Positions 6,801 to 12,920 of a stretch of 12,920 bases of DNA are shown here, piece after piece; position 1 is the first letter of the stretch, and every line of letters starts with the position of its first letter. A model generated the notes under the pieces. The model was not told the DNA's origin. It saw only the letters and a list, made by a program, of their open reading frames with translations, and ran no database searches. Position numbers and translations under genes: made by a program. This stretch comes from Methanobacteriota archaeon (GTDB taxonomy: Archaea > Thermoplasmatota > Poseidoniia > Poseidoniales > Poseidoniaceae). The stretch covers positions 1 to 12,920 of the forward strand of contig PAMN02000039.1 in the NCBI GenBank assembly GCA_002707335.2, given 5' to 3'.

Positions 6801-8847
6801 ATGCTGTCCTAATTTGCATCCTTTTTGGCTTTCTTCCCTCGTATTCATCATAGATATATGCTTGAAGTATATCTTCAGAACTCAATGGTACTTCCTCCGA
6901 ATCATCATCGAGGAATTCACAAATATCTCTTATCCATACCCGAATGTAGGGGCATCCACAGCTTCTACAACCTAACAGTAAATGGGGTCTTGGGACATCA
7001 AGAATATTTCCTGAACTCAGAATAGGCTGGGGGCCGTCTAGAAGCGACCATTTTTCGTTTGATATACTGGCGTGTAAACGAGGAAGGCCCCTAGTCAAGA
7101 TGTGAGCACGAACTGAAACGAGCGGAGCATCTTGCCCTGTTCCGGGATGAAGCCCTTCCATTGAGGTAAACAAATCCAACAAACTCTGCGTGCTGGACAA
7201 TTTTTCGCTGGTTTCATTCCACAATTTTTTTTCCAGTACTTCTAATTCAATCGGCTTTTCTGTTAATTTATAGAACTCAGCAAAGAAATTTGAATCACGA
7301 ATCTCACTGAACCAATCATCGGATTTTATACCACAGCTTTCCAATGTGGCCTCGAAAAATTTAGCCACTTCTGATTCAGATTTGTCTTCGTAATCAGTTA
7401 ACTTTTCCAAGATTCCAAACAAGTCATTTTCTATCAGTTGATCGAAGTTATTTTCCGTCGGCTGCGGATTCCAATGCTCTCCTCCAATGAATACCACATC
7501 GCTTTCATCCCTTGAGGTCAAACCACTATGAAATTTCTTTTTTGATTCGTTATCTTCACCAAGTGATGCTGATGTTAGAATAAATTGTATTTTTTGCTTC
7601 TTTCCCGGGTCTCCTTTTTTGCTACCATCAGAATTAAGTCCGAGTCGTAGATACAGCCTTCGGATTAAATGCCCGATATGTAATCCAGCCATTCCTTGGT
7701 ACAAATGCGCTTCATCTAGAACAATGAGTAGCTTATTTTCTTCATCCTCATCTAACCATTCTTGGGTATCTTCCCAAATCGCATCCTCAATAGGCCGGTT
7801 TAGCATGTAATCAAGCATCGAGTAATTCGTAAACAATAGATCTGGAGTTCCGCCGTAGTGATTTCCAACCACATTTTTGATATCCCCATCAATCTCTAGT
7901 TGATATCCTACATTGTGAGCCTCATGTCTGAATAGTAATTCAGTATCATGTTCTTGGGTAGTGAGCCTTTCAGAACCCTCTCTTCTTCCGCCATAGTCCC
8001 GGTACTTTCCATCTGCATCAGGCTTCCCAATTCGAGGGAGAAATCCTTCATCATATAATCGCTTAAACACACTATTTGATGCTTCTAAGCCCGTTTTTTT
8101 GTTATTTTGAAGCAGTTCAAGAATCTCCATATATCGATCATTTTGACCCCCCTTGAGATTTTTCTTACTTAGAACCGGATTATTTTTTTCACTCTTAGTA
8201 TGATGTGGGCCGTGAGAATAAGTCCTGCCGGTGTATAGCATAAACTGGAAAAATCGTTCTATTGAATCTAGGTCGCCACCCTTAGCCAGCATTTCTGCCA
8301 ATACAGGATTTCCAAACATCAATCGTATCCTTTTCATTTGATCAGTTGCAAGTGCATTCATGGGGTATAAGACCAGAGCCTTCACTCCTCTTTTCTTCCC
8401 ACTTCCGCGATACCTTGCACGCCAGAGGTGACCTAGTAAAGGCCAAAGAAAACACTCAGTTTTTCCAGAACCTGTTCCTGTGCTTACTACCACATCCTTT
8501 CCAAGCCACCATTCTTTGACGGAAGTAGCTTGATGTTTGTAAGGATTGAAAATTATTGGATTGGGATAACCAACACGTTCTGTTTTTAATTGATTTAGAA
8601 ATGCTATGAATTTAATCCAGGCATCGTCCCCCTCAATCATATCTTTCATACCATCTAATTCTCCAAAGGAGTCATAGATCGGCAACCTTTCTACCCAAGG
8701 ATTTTGAATATGGTTTCCTTCTATTGATTCAGGGCCAACTCTATTGTCATAAGATTCCTGTACCCTTCGATCTGCCAGAGGAGATTGCCTCTGTAGTTGG
8801 GTAGAAAGAGAATTTGCAAGCTCTTCTCTAACAGTCCCCACTCTCAT
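3829..8847 (-). CDS. giant SF2 DEAH-box helicase, DruE/DrmA-like, lacking its own DUF1998 domain
   Basis: 1672-aa ATP-dependent nucleic-acid helicase or translocase. RecA domain 1: PYKHQ (102-106), Walker A TGTGSGKT (123-130), motif Ia LVLYPMNALATDQ (158-170), LLFTNYSMLDYML (337-349), Walker B DEAH (378-381), motif III TSAS (425-428). RecA domain 2: LSFSDSRQRAA (844-854), motif V TTMEVGIDIG (1485-1494), motif VI QQRVGRAGR (1512-1520) with arginine fingers. Extra parts include a cysteine module between the RecA domains (C627, C630, C632, C790, C793), about 490 residues inserted between motifs IV and V, and a zinc-ribbon-like C1357-x2-C1360...C1375-x2-C1378. This layout matches the large helicases of Druantia (DruE) and DISARM (DrmA) more than UvrD- or RecQ-type enzymes. 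DUF1998, fused in DruE, is here the next gene. ATG 8847 overlaps the previous stop by one base (TAATG) and follows GGAGGGTGA. Helicase: certain; defence role: inferred from family and context. Confidence 0.96.
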   Translation of the reverse strand: MRVGTVREELANSLSTQLQRQSPLADRRVQESYDNRVGPESIEGNHIQNPWVERLPIYDSFGELDGMKDMIEGDDAWIKFIAFLNQLKTERVGYPNPIIFNPYKHQATSVKEWWLGKDVVVSTGTGSGKTECFLWPLLGHLWRARYRGSGKKRGVKALVLYPMNALATDQMKRIRLMFGNPVLAEMLAKGGDLDSIERFFQFMLYTGRTYSHGPHHTKSEKNNPVLSKKNLKGGQNDRYMEILELLQNNKKTGLEASNSVFKRLYDEGFLPRIGKPDADGKYRDYGGRREGSERLTTQEHDTELLFRHEAHNVGYQLEIDGDIKNVVGNHYGGTPDLLFTNYSMLDYMLNRPIEDAIWEDTQEWLDEDEENKLLIVLDEAHLYQGMAGLHIGHLIRRLYLRLGLNSDGSKKGDPGKKQKIQFILTSASLGEDNESKKKFHSGLTSRDESDVVFIGGEHWNPQPTENNFDQLIENDLFGILEKLTDYEDKSESEVAKFFEATLESCGIKSDDWFSEIRDSNFFAEFYKLTEKPIELEVLEKKLWNETSEKLSSTQSLLDLFTSMEGLHPGTGQDAPLVSVRAHILTRGLPRLHASISNEKWSLLDGPQPILSSGNILDVPRPHLLLGCRSCGCPYIRVWIRDICEFLDDDSEEVPLSSEDILQAYIYDEYEGRKPKRMQIRTASNDSIDNSVGLDLYPLEKIGDDLFIIGAADDHSMDRRVSKPHGWLNRFDGRLFPDWRVRKKIDDWIPVLFPIKSNSANELVDLNRESSDDDEEMAEGAMFTFNFDSQCVRCERTYSRSMRMDQIIDFESRGDSYFATLTKKLFEIQAPSEDSLTPNRGRKVLSFSDSRQRAAKLAIEQQRLSNIDEFRHLLLHLLHHPWYQKLPNSSKAISKLYPYFVLHSAALEKEPLEHKPTQGFDSGGLHSFSVHRSKVISAYLSEIAEIDPAAVENSSPIVSQTVMPSPDFERFLLDRIFKDVVESKKVKNIDEYSREKTNKQKRDYLKKRSKQPALTNIYVFEKREIEKHIKKQIKKITDGKDSPLSLTELYWRVLRLHVTEDKDPDPLITEIKSKVDFNKTGGSDNDITRLFFSYLKGVNELTSDWDKEIEKNRRFQTICHRLDSYTTIQIGEVASFIVNYIVTTKPKNFRRNIEAKARPRLVPEKIRPSPSFVGNIARILGQQYNSIDQIGLAYSGLDKYAKSLIGNHIDFALSQDEPPDFVDGLEKFFNIVDESDSKEWLFGIIDQFISALVRNGTTVDASRGASKFSLYDREAGFTFRSFKDGNFRVFDVGVGKDTIISMLKEIGCNSEQANFIFEQRKKLLNNSLTIGETAERYNISPDLISIYPLKQDDPLFCCRICSRPHPHPIDSKEKVCRWCRETDGSRIELVEYDPNKNSVHRQRIEEPWRKPFFALKPGKEELNSEGITILRAEEHTAQIGDLVKEERLLTRAIEFEMLFQDIPFVMPYRFGTSPPEPVIDILSCTTTMEVGIDIGSLVAVALRTIPRDAASYQQRVGRAGRKRSQVCVALSWFDNSQYSQSFYHGPAALLNHPQQAPKVYGFNRHVTKQHIRLAILGKFTKRREYSPITRIRKDTEPTTSLMESHGKIEEFFGQSRDNFDEFKKWLVNDWVSLEEDLLTLVYPRRDDAKKLIGEARDELVSELERIQSSLEVS
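3834..3841 (-). promoter_or_regulatory. Shine-Dalgarno site setting the TTG start of the DUF1998 gene
   Basis: On the minus strand this reads GGAGGTGA, six bases before TTG 3827. It lies inside the last codons of the helicase (L-E-V-S-stop), so the helicase end and DUF1998 initiation are physically combined. It strongly supports the non-ATG start and re-initiation by ribosomes that finish the helicase. Confidence 0.85.
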
Positions 8848-10010
8848 TATTTCACCCTCCAGCCGCAGGAATTTAGAATTCTTTCACACAAATCAATACC
8901 GCCGTTTTGGTCACCGTCTTCATAAATCGCCTTTGCAACCTCAACCCAGTATGTCTGAGTTATGATAGGATTGTCTTTCAAGTATGGTAAGTCATAACCA
9001 TCTAAGAAATCACCTGAAAGGAATTCAGCAATATCAACCTTCCAAACACAACTTCGAAACAGTCTCATTAACTCAAAAACAAATGACGAATTATCAACCT
9101 GTAGACCATTTACCTTTCCAATATGTCGAATTTCTGGGGGTTGGACTGAGCCCGAACTATTCCTTACCCATTTAGTCAGAGACCAACCTTTTGTTCCATA
9201 CCAAAAATCAAGACTTGGATTATAGCATAGGCCATAGGAAACGTCTCCTGCAGGGTTTGAAATTAGTATTGCTTCTGTAGTCTCCCAACCGTTCACAGGA
9301 GTGTGTTGTTCGAAGCTATTTTTTCTCCCAACCCGATTTTCTAATTTCCATTCCTTCTCCCTTTCAAACTTAGGACAGTAGTGCCTGACTCGGTCATAAT
9401 GATACGTCGCCTGATTCATTTGATTTTCCGACCAAATACCATCTAGTAAATCGAAGTGTGACGTATCCTTGAAGCTCATAAATCCATTTGAATTAAACAA
9501 ATCCAACAAAGTCTCATCAGCAATACTGTTTTGATTAGAGGAGTCAATTCTTACCAATCGTAAATCGATTAAATTGCGTTCGATAACCTTGACATTATCC
9601 TGTCCGTAATCATTTACCAATTGATCAAGTGCTCTCGAATCAAGGATAATCATCCATTCATTTCCTTGTGAAATAGGAATCAAAATTTGCTGAGGAATTG
9701 TTCTCCGATAATGTGGTACTTTTTCTAACGACATGTTACGATAAACGATTTTTTTAATTTGTGAACGTAGTGATTTGAGACTTTCATCTTGTCCGATTAT
9801 AGCCCTCTTGTAATCCGCAAAAATGGGTGAATTAAGTAATTCCATTAGCACATCATCAATGATTGAGCGAATCGTATTTTGCTGGTTTTGAGAATTATTT
9901 ACGACCTTTCTAACCATATCATGTACTGCAGCGATAGGCTTTCCACTCAATGCTGAGTTAATCGAATTGGATAAATTCGGAGGTGCTGAATATTTAATAT
10001 TCCAATTCAT
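8847..10010 (-). CDS. unrecognised 387-aa operon protein, directly upstream of the helicase
   Basis: I do not recognise this protein. It is 387 aa, soluble in appearance, without signal peptide or membrane segment. The first 95 residues look largely helical (AAVHDMVRKVV, SIIDDVLMELL). A middle part (about 105-155) has alternating hydrophobic strands (QQILIPI, WMIILDSRALDQLV, LIDLRLVRID). The rest is Trp-rich (WETTEAILI, FWYGTKGWSLTKWV, CVWKVDIAEF) and mixed alpha/beta. Cysteines are dispersed (212, 262, 321, 375, 382), and no nuclease, methylase or phospholipase D motif is evident. Start ATG 10010 lies 17 bp inside the preceding gene and follows GGAGGG (10018-10023) at seven bases. Its TAA stop overlaps the helicase ATG by one base, so translation is probably coupled to the helicase and the products may work in one complex. 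A substrate-recognition or adaptor role is conceivable but unsupported. Confidence 0.87.
   Translation of the reverse strand: MNWNIKYSAPPNLSNSINSALSGKPIAAVHDMVRKVVNNSQNQQNTIRSIIDDVLMELLNSPIFADYKRAIIGQDESLKSLRSQIKKIVYRNMSLEKVPHYRRTIPQQILIPISQGNEWMIILDSRALDQLVNDYGQDNVKVIERNLIDLRLVRIDSSNQNSIADETLLDLFNSNGFMSFKDTSHFDLLDGIWSENQMNQATYHYDRVRHYCPKFEREKEWKLENRVGRKNSFEQHTPVNGWETTEAILISNPAGDVSYGLCYNPSLDFWYGTKGWSLTKWVRNSSGSVQPPEIRHIGKVNGLQVDNSSFVFELMRLFRSCVWKVDIAEFLSGDFLDGYDLPYLKDNPIITQTYWVEVAKAIYEDGDQNGGIDLCERILNSCGWRVK
8852..8860 (-). promoter_or_regulatory. Shine-Dalgarno site of the helicase gene
   Basis: Minus-strand GGAGGGTGA ends four bases before ATG 8847 and lies within the last codons of the 387-aa gene. 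Together with the TAATG stop-start overlap it fixes the helicase start and indicates coupled translation. Confidence 0.8.
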
Positions 10011-11277
10011 GCTTTAACCCTCCTATCCAATTTACTATTGCTCTTTCTTGCTGTTGGTCACCCACCCAGAATTCCATTCTAATTGGAATTCCGGAAGTAT
10101 AACCAGCACAAGTTTTCCTAATTGGAAGATTGTTCCGAACTGGAATAATAGGATCCTTCGTTCGGAAAAATATGCCCCCTCTAGCCATAGAGATCTCTCT
10201 TGCCCCATTTAACAGATCCAGATAACTAGAACCTTGAATCCATGAATAATACGGCATCCGCTTCACATCTCCTTCCCAAACATGATCAGGGATCATCAGA
10301 ATAGTTGCAATCATTGGCCTTAGACAGTTCGGAATTTTATTCGGATCTTGCAATATCCATTTTGTAATTGTCGAAGGACGACCTTGAAGATCTAATTCTT
10401 CGTAGATTCTACAATGAATACAATTGTTACACCTGTTAATCGAATCTATCTTCCAAATTTGCGTTAATACCTCTTTGTAATGACTAATTCTATGTTTTAT
10501 TGTGTCCGGATTCCAATATTTAGACGACCTTTGAACTTGAGAAACAAGCCTCTTCCACATGTTTTCATCATTTTCTAATTCAAAGATATCAAACATTGTT
10601 GGTAAGTTTATTTCTGGAGTGATAAATGATTTTGAGTATGGAAATTCTCTTTCTAAATCGTTTATTTCTGCCTTTAGGATCAATAATCTACTACCAAATG
10701 AAAGGGGATCTAATTCCGAATAATTTGAAAAATCCCTATATTGTTCAACTAACGGTGAAGTACCAAAAGATCTCGGCCAAGTCGGATGACTCATCTGAGT
10801 AATTGTGCAAATAATTTTCATTTCCTCTGCAATATCCAACCAATTCTGATTTGGATAAATTCCGGCGAAATTTGCAGGGTCATTAATGTCTACAGCGAAA
10901 CATATGGGCTCATCATCTAATTGAGCAAATATCGCTATATCTTCCTTAATTTTCCAAGGTAAATTAGGATGCTCAATCTCTAATGTAGCATCATATTTTG
11001 CGCCCGGTGCGCTAATTAATTGAGTGGAATCGAAAAAAATACCGTCTAAGTTCAAAACAAAAGGAGCCGTGTTGTTTTGATCATAAATTCTGCCAGAAAA
11101 TTTACTATAAGGATTTGATGAATCCATTGTTAATAATCTCGTATTACGACACAAGTCACTTATCCTTTCACTTAATTCCAGAGATGCATTAGTATCTCCG
11201 AAGGATACCGAAAGGCTCCTTTTTGGAGTACAAGTTTGGTCCGGTATATGGCCAGTAAGTACGAAGTAATTAGTCAA
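9994..11277 (-). CDS. unrecognised 427-aa operon protein with CxxCxxC cluster
   Basis: I do not recognise this protein. It is 427 aa and soluble in appearance. The N-terminal half (1-175) looks beta-rich; a charged helical segment follows (about 196-275). Then comes C283-x2-C286-x2-C289 in NRCNNCIHCR, with C318 (PNCLRPM) as a plausible fourth ligand, a layout that could hold zinc or an iron-sulfur cluster. The C-terminal part (about 330-427) is mixed, with WIQGSSYLDLLNGAREI and a Trp/Gly-rich tail. No catalytic motif of a known nuclease, ATPase or methylase is visible; HYK at 266-268 does not continue into an HKD motif. Start is TTG 11277, supported by GAGGGG (11284-11289) six bases upstream; no ATG is available before the upstream gene's stop, which lies 14 bp away. 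The gene end overlaps the next gene by 17 bp. Function unknown; it probably belongs to the same complex or pathway as the helicase. Confidence 0.87.
   Translation of the reverse strand: MTNYFVLTGHIPDQTCTPKRSLSVSFGDTNASLELSERISDLCRNTRLLTMDSSNPYSKFSGRIYDQNNTAPFVLNLDGIFFDSTQLISAPGAKYDATLEIEHPNLPWKIKEDIAIFAQLDDEPICFAVDINDPANFAGIYPNQNWLDIAEEMKIICTITQMSHPTWPRSFGTSPLVEQYRDFSNYSELDPLSFGSRLLILKAEINDLEREFPYSKSFITPEINLPTMFDIFELENDENMWKRLVSQVQRSSKYWNPDTIKHRISHYKEVLTQIWKIDSINRCNNCIHCRIYEELDLQGRPSTITKWILQDPNKIPNCLRPMIATILMIPDHVWEGDVKRMPYYSWIQGSSYLDLLNGAREISMARGGIFFRTKDPIIPVRNNLPIRKTCAGYTSGIPIRMEFWVGDQQQERAIVNWIGGLKHELEY
10018..10023 (-). promoter_or_regulatory. Shine-Dalgarno site of the 387-aa gene
   Basis: Minus-strand GGAGGG stands seven bases before ATG 10010, inside the 3' end of the 427-aa gene. 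It supports the start that makes the two genes overlap by 17 bp. Confidence 0.75.
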
Positions 11278-11283
11278 TGAATT

Positions 11284-11289
11284 CCCCTC
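11284..11289 (-). promoter_or_regulatory. Shine-Dalgarno site setting the TTG start of the 427-aa gene
   Basis: Minus-strand GAGGGG lies six bases before TTG 11277, in the 14-bp gap after the stop of the 463-aa gene. No ATG is present nearby in this frame, so this site decides the start. Confidence 0.65.
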
Positions 11290-11291
11290 AC

Positions 11292-12683
11292 TTATACCAC
11301 CTTGAAGAATTGATAACCCGTACCTAGAGGATAACTCTGGGTACGATTGAATGAGCTTCTGGCGGTGGCTTTGACGTAATAGTTTCCAGCATCAAATCCG
11401 TCAGAGTTTTTCAACCAAATTTGTACAGCGTCCTGTTGAAGATCAATGGTGAATGTGTCTCGAACAATATCGGAACCAATTTCTGTTATTTCTAATTCAA
11501 TGACACTACCCCTATCAAGAGAGCTTTTGAATGCATGAAGGTAATTTATCTGAATCCAAAAAGGTTCATTCGCGAGTAATGGATTCTGATTTGAGTAAAT
11601 ATTATCTGAAGCACGATCATGGAAAAAGTGCATTCCAAGGACCTTTCTGATAATTGTACTACTCGATACATTTACTTGTCTTCGAGAGTAGGGCCCAATA
11701 ATATCCTTGAACTCATCAAATAGGTCAAAATAACGTCTTACTTCTCGTGGAACGGAGTCAATATTCTTTCCATAGTACCATATCGGAATTAGATCCTCGT
11801 TAGAAATATTTAGCCATGGCTGATTAATTATTTTCATCAAACGCTTTAGCCGTTTTTGCAGTCCTTTTTTTGCTCCATTTTGCACATAATCAATGCAGCT
11901 TTTTTTTGTAAGTAAAAGTAAATGATGTTGCCTCTCATCAATTTCCAAAGAGGAGTTATCACAGAATTTCCAGAAGGCCGTTTCTGAATACACCGTACCA
12001 TTATTATCAAACTCTAAAACATAACCTTCTAAGCCATTTTGAAACTCAGTAAGGGATGGAGAAAATCCAAGTTTAGAATTACTAATCTCAGAAAAATCAG
12101 AGTTATGAAGGTACATCTCAGGATCTTCCAGTCCATCAATCGGACGACTTACAAATATCCCACTAGAAGAAACCAAATTGTTTGTATTTACGTTGTCATT
12201 ATACTGCCAACAAGCGCATTTTTCTTCTCCTACTTCGAGTACCGAATTAGGATCAAAAACAGCAGAAGCATAGGGACAAACCAAAGGATGATGTGCTATA
12301 TTTGGCCATTTTACAGCCTTTCCAATCAGACTCTTTTTGACATCTTGGGATATTTCTTTTAATCTCTGCTGAGAAGAATCCCATCTCTTCGAATAGCATT
12401 CGCGATAATACTCCTCTGCAGTCATCAGTTTCTGCCCTTGACCACAATCACAACCATCCAAATGCAACGCGCTGCCATCTGGGGGCCGGTGGGCTCCCTG
12501 GCTTACAAGCCCAGGAATATGCTTGAAGTGACGTACTCTCGTTCTGTTACCCGAACTATCACTACTTTCATCGAGGAAGTTAAGAGACCCAATTCGTAGC
12601 ACGTGGTTGGTAGTCAAGTAGAATAACAGTAGTGGTATGGTATATGAATTTGATTTCGGCAAACAGATTAAATTCTCAAGCAT
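11292..12683 (-). CDS. unrecognised 463-aa protein, first gene of the operon
   Basis: I do not recognise this protein. It is 463 aa if begun at ATG 12683, which directly abuts the TAG of the preceding frame (TAGATG). Cysteine pairs C78-x-C80 (GCDCG) and C156-x-C158 (KCACW), with C96 and C136, could form zinc sites. A basic helix lies at 262-287 (AKKGLQKRLKRLMKI), and the last 90 residues (EPFWIQINYL, VIELEITEIG, TFTIDL, AVQIWLK, GNYYVKATA) look like a beta-sandwich. The start is uncertain: the first 86 residues include a hydrophobic stretch (16-22) and a GC-rich section (about 45-85), and only a weak AGAAG precedes ATG 12683. GTG at 12602 or ATG at 12425 (MTAEEYYREC) are alternatives; cysteines 78 and 80 argue for a start before the latter. 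The gene ends 14 bp before the 427-aa gene and shares its direction and AT-rich character. Confidence 0.82.
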   Translation of the reverse strand: MLENLICLPKSNSYTIPLLLFYLTTNHVLRIGSLNFLDESSDSSGNRTRVRHFKHIPGLVSQGAHRPPDGSALHLDGCDCGQGQKLMTAEEYYRECYSKRWDSSQQRLKEISQDVKKSLIGKAVKWPNIAHHPLVCPYASAVFDPNSVLEVGEEKCACWQYNDNVNTNNLVSSSGIFVSRPIDGLEDPEMYLHNSDFSEISNSKLGFSPSLTEFQNGLEGYVLEFDNNGTVYSETAFWKFCDNSSLEIDERQHHLLLLTKKSCIDYVQNGAKKGLQKRLKRLMKIINQPWLNISNEDLIPIWYYGKNIDSVPREVRRYFDLFDEFKDIIGPYSRRQVNVSSSTIIRKVLGMHFFHDRASDNIYSNQNPLLANEPFWIQINYLHAFKSSLDRGSVIELEITEIGSDIVRDTFTIDLQQDAVQIWLKNSDGFDAGNYYVKATARSSFNRTQSYPLGTGYQFFKVV

Positions 12684-12920
12684 CTATCTTCTAGCTGGTA
12701 CTTTCTTCCAAAGCCACCAAACACCAATCAACCCAACCAGAACAATGATCGCTGAGCCAAATCCAGGATCCGCACCATCCCAAGTACTGGGTTGGAAGTA
12801 CTCACCTTCACCCAATGTTGAGACATACCAAACAAAGGTTGCAGATGAAATTGTCATGAAGGAAATCAACCCAATGACTCCCGCCTTGGCGTGCCTTGGA
12901 ATCGTCTTGCCATTTGCATA
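12684..12920 (-). CDS. C-terminal part of a two-helix membrane protein, cut by the right edge
   Basis: This minus-strand frame is open from the right edge to TAG 12684-12686, giving 78 visible residues; the start is outside the window. TTG 12869 is only an internal codon with no reason to be the start. Two membrane helices are apparent: AGVIGLISFMTISSATFVWY (about residues 13-32 of the visible part) and SAIIVLVGLIGVWWLW (about 57-72), separated by an acidic, aromatic loop with GEGEYFQPSTWDGADPGFG. It ends in the basic tail KKVPARR, which would sit on the cytoplasmic side and put the loop outside. G+C is about 48% by hand count, clearly above the operon (about 36%), so this may be the flanking host gene rather than part of the system. 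Against that, its stop abuts the next ATG. I cannot name the family. Confidence 0.75.
   Translation of the reverse strand, partial: YANGKTIPRHAKAGVIGLISFMTISSATFVWYVSTLGEGEYFQPSTWDGADPGFGSAIIVLVGLIGVWWLWKKVPARR

Noticed and set aside
12440..12460. CDGSH-type iron-sulfur motif in GCDCGQG of the 463-aa protein.
   Set aside because: The following Pro-x-Cys-Asp-Gly-x-His part is absent.
12440..12570. Degenerate tRNA gene or integration site: the frame reads SGNRTRV...GLVSQGAHRPPDG, like the antisense of a T-arm, and a hairpin resembles an anticodon arm with TAC.
   Set aside because: The supposed T-stem does not pair, the D-arm is missing, the anticodon-like loop is too close to the acceptor-like GGGGGCCGG, and no matching 3' acceptor strand follows.
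9994..12683. Phospholipase D (DrmC-like) motif in the unknown proteins: HFK at residues 52-54 of the 463-aa protein and HYK at 266-268 of the 427-aa protein.
   Set aside because: Neither continues to the required Asp of HxKxxxxD (Leu and Gln occupy that position), so a DISARM DrmC assignment is unsupported.
1020..12683. Complete classical DISARM or restriction-modification locus.
   Set aside because: No methyltransferase motifs (NPPY/DPPY or SAM-binding GxGxG) were seen in any of the six proteins; NPYKH in the helicase is its Q-motif region.
12684..12869. Complete 61-aa small membrane protein starting at TTG 12869.
   Set aside because: The frame stays open through the right edge with membrane-protein-like sequence before the TTG, so it is the tail of a longer gene.

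Overview
The window is gene-dense, about 36-38% G+C by hand count over most of its length, and codes almost wall to wall; no stretch of more than about 300 bases lacks a gene. Three minus-strand genes begin with TTG, and several genes have strong Shine-Dalgarno sites of the form GGAGGTGA or GGAGGG. The SD form, the TTG starts and the extreme compaction suit either an archaeon or a low-GC bacterium. I lean weakly towards an archaeon, but no taxonomic marker gene is present.

Layout: at the left edge lies the plus-strand C-terminal tail of an unidentified gene (1-114). It overlaps a plus-strand gene for an unrecognised 303-aa protein (107-1018). That gene converges, with a 1-bp gap, on a minus-strand operon running from 12683 down to 1020. 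In transcription order the operon encodes three unrecognised proteins (463, 427 and 387 aa), a 1672-aa superfamily 2 DEAH helicase, a 599-aa DUF1998 zinc-binding protein, and a 332-aa Cas4/RecB-type PD-(D/E)XK nuclease with four cysteines placed like those of an iron-sulfur cluster. Junctions are 17-bp or 1-bp overlaps or gaps of 14 bp or less, so the six genes are very probably co-transcribed and translationally coupled. At the right edge is the C-terminus of a two-helix membrane protein (12684-12920) with higher G+C (about 48%). It may be the flanking chromosomal gene or another operon member.

Interpretation: a giant helicase paired with DUF1998 is the core shared by the anti-phage systems DISARM (DrmA/DrmB) and Druantia (DruE, where DUF1998 is fused to the helicase). 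Here the DruE-like architecture is split into two adjacent genes, followed by a Cas4-like nuclease and preceded by three proteins I cannot assign to any Druantia or DISARM component. I see no methyltransferase, no phospholipase D motif and no DruA/DruM-type gene. The best reading is a candidate DNA-targeting defence operon related to, but distinct from, Druantia and DISARM. This is inferred from domain content and operon structure; no activity is shown by the sequence alone.
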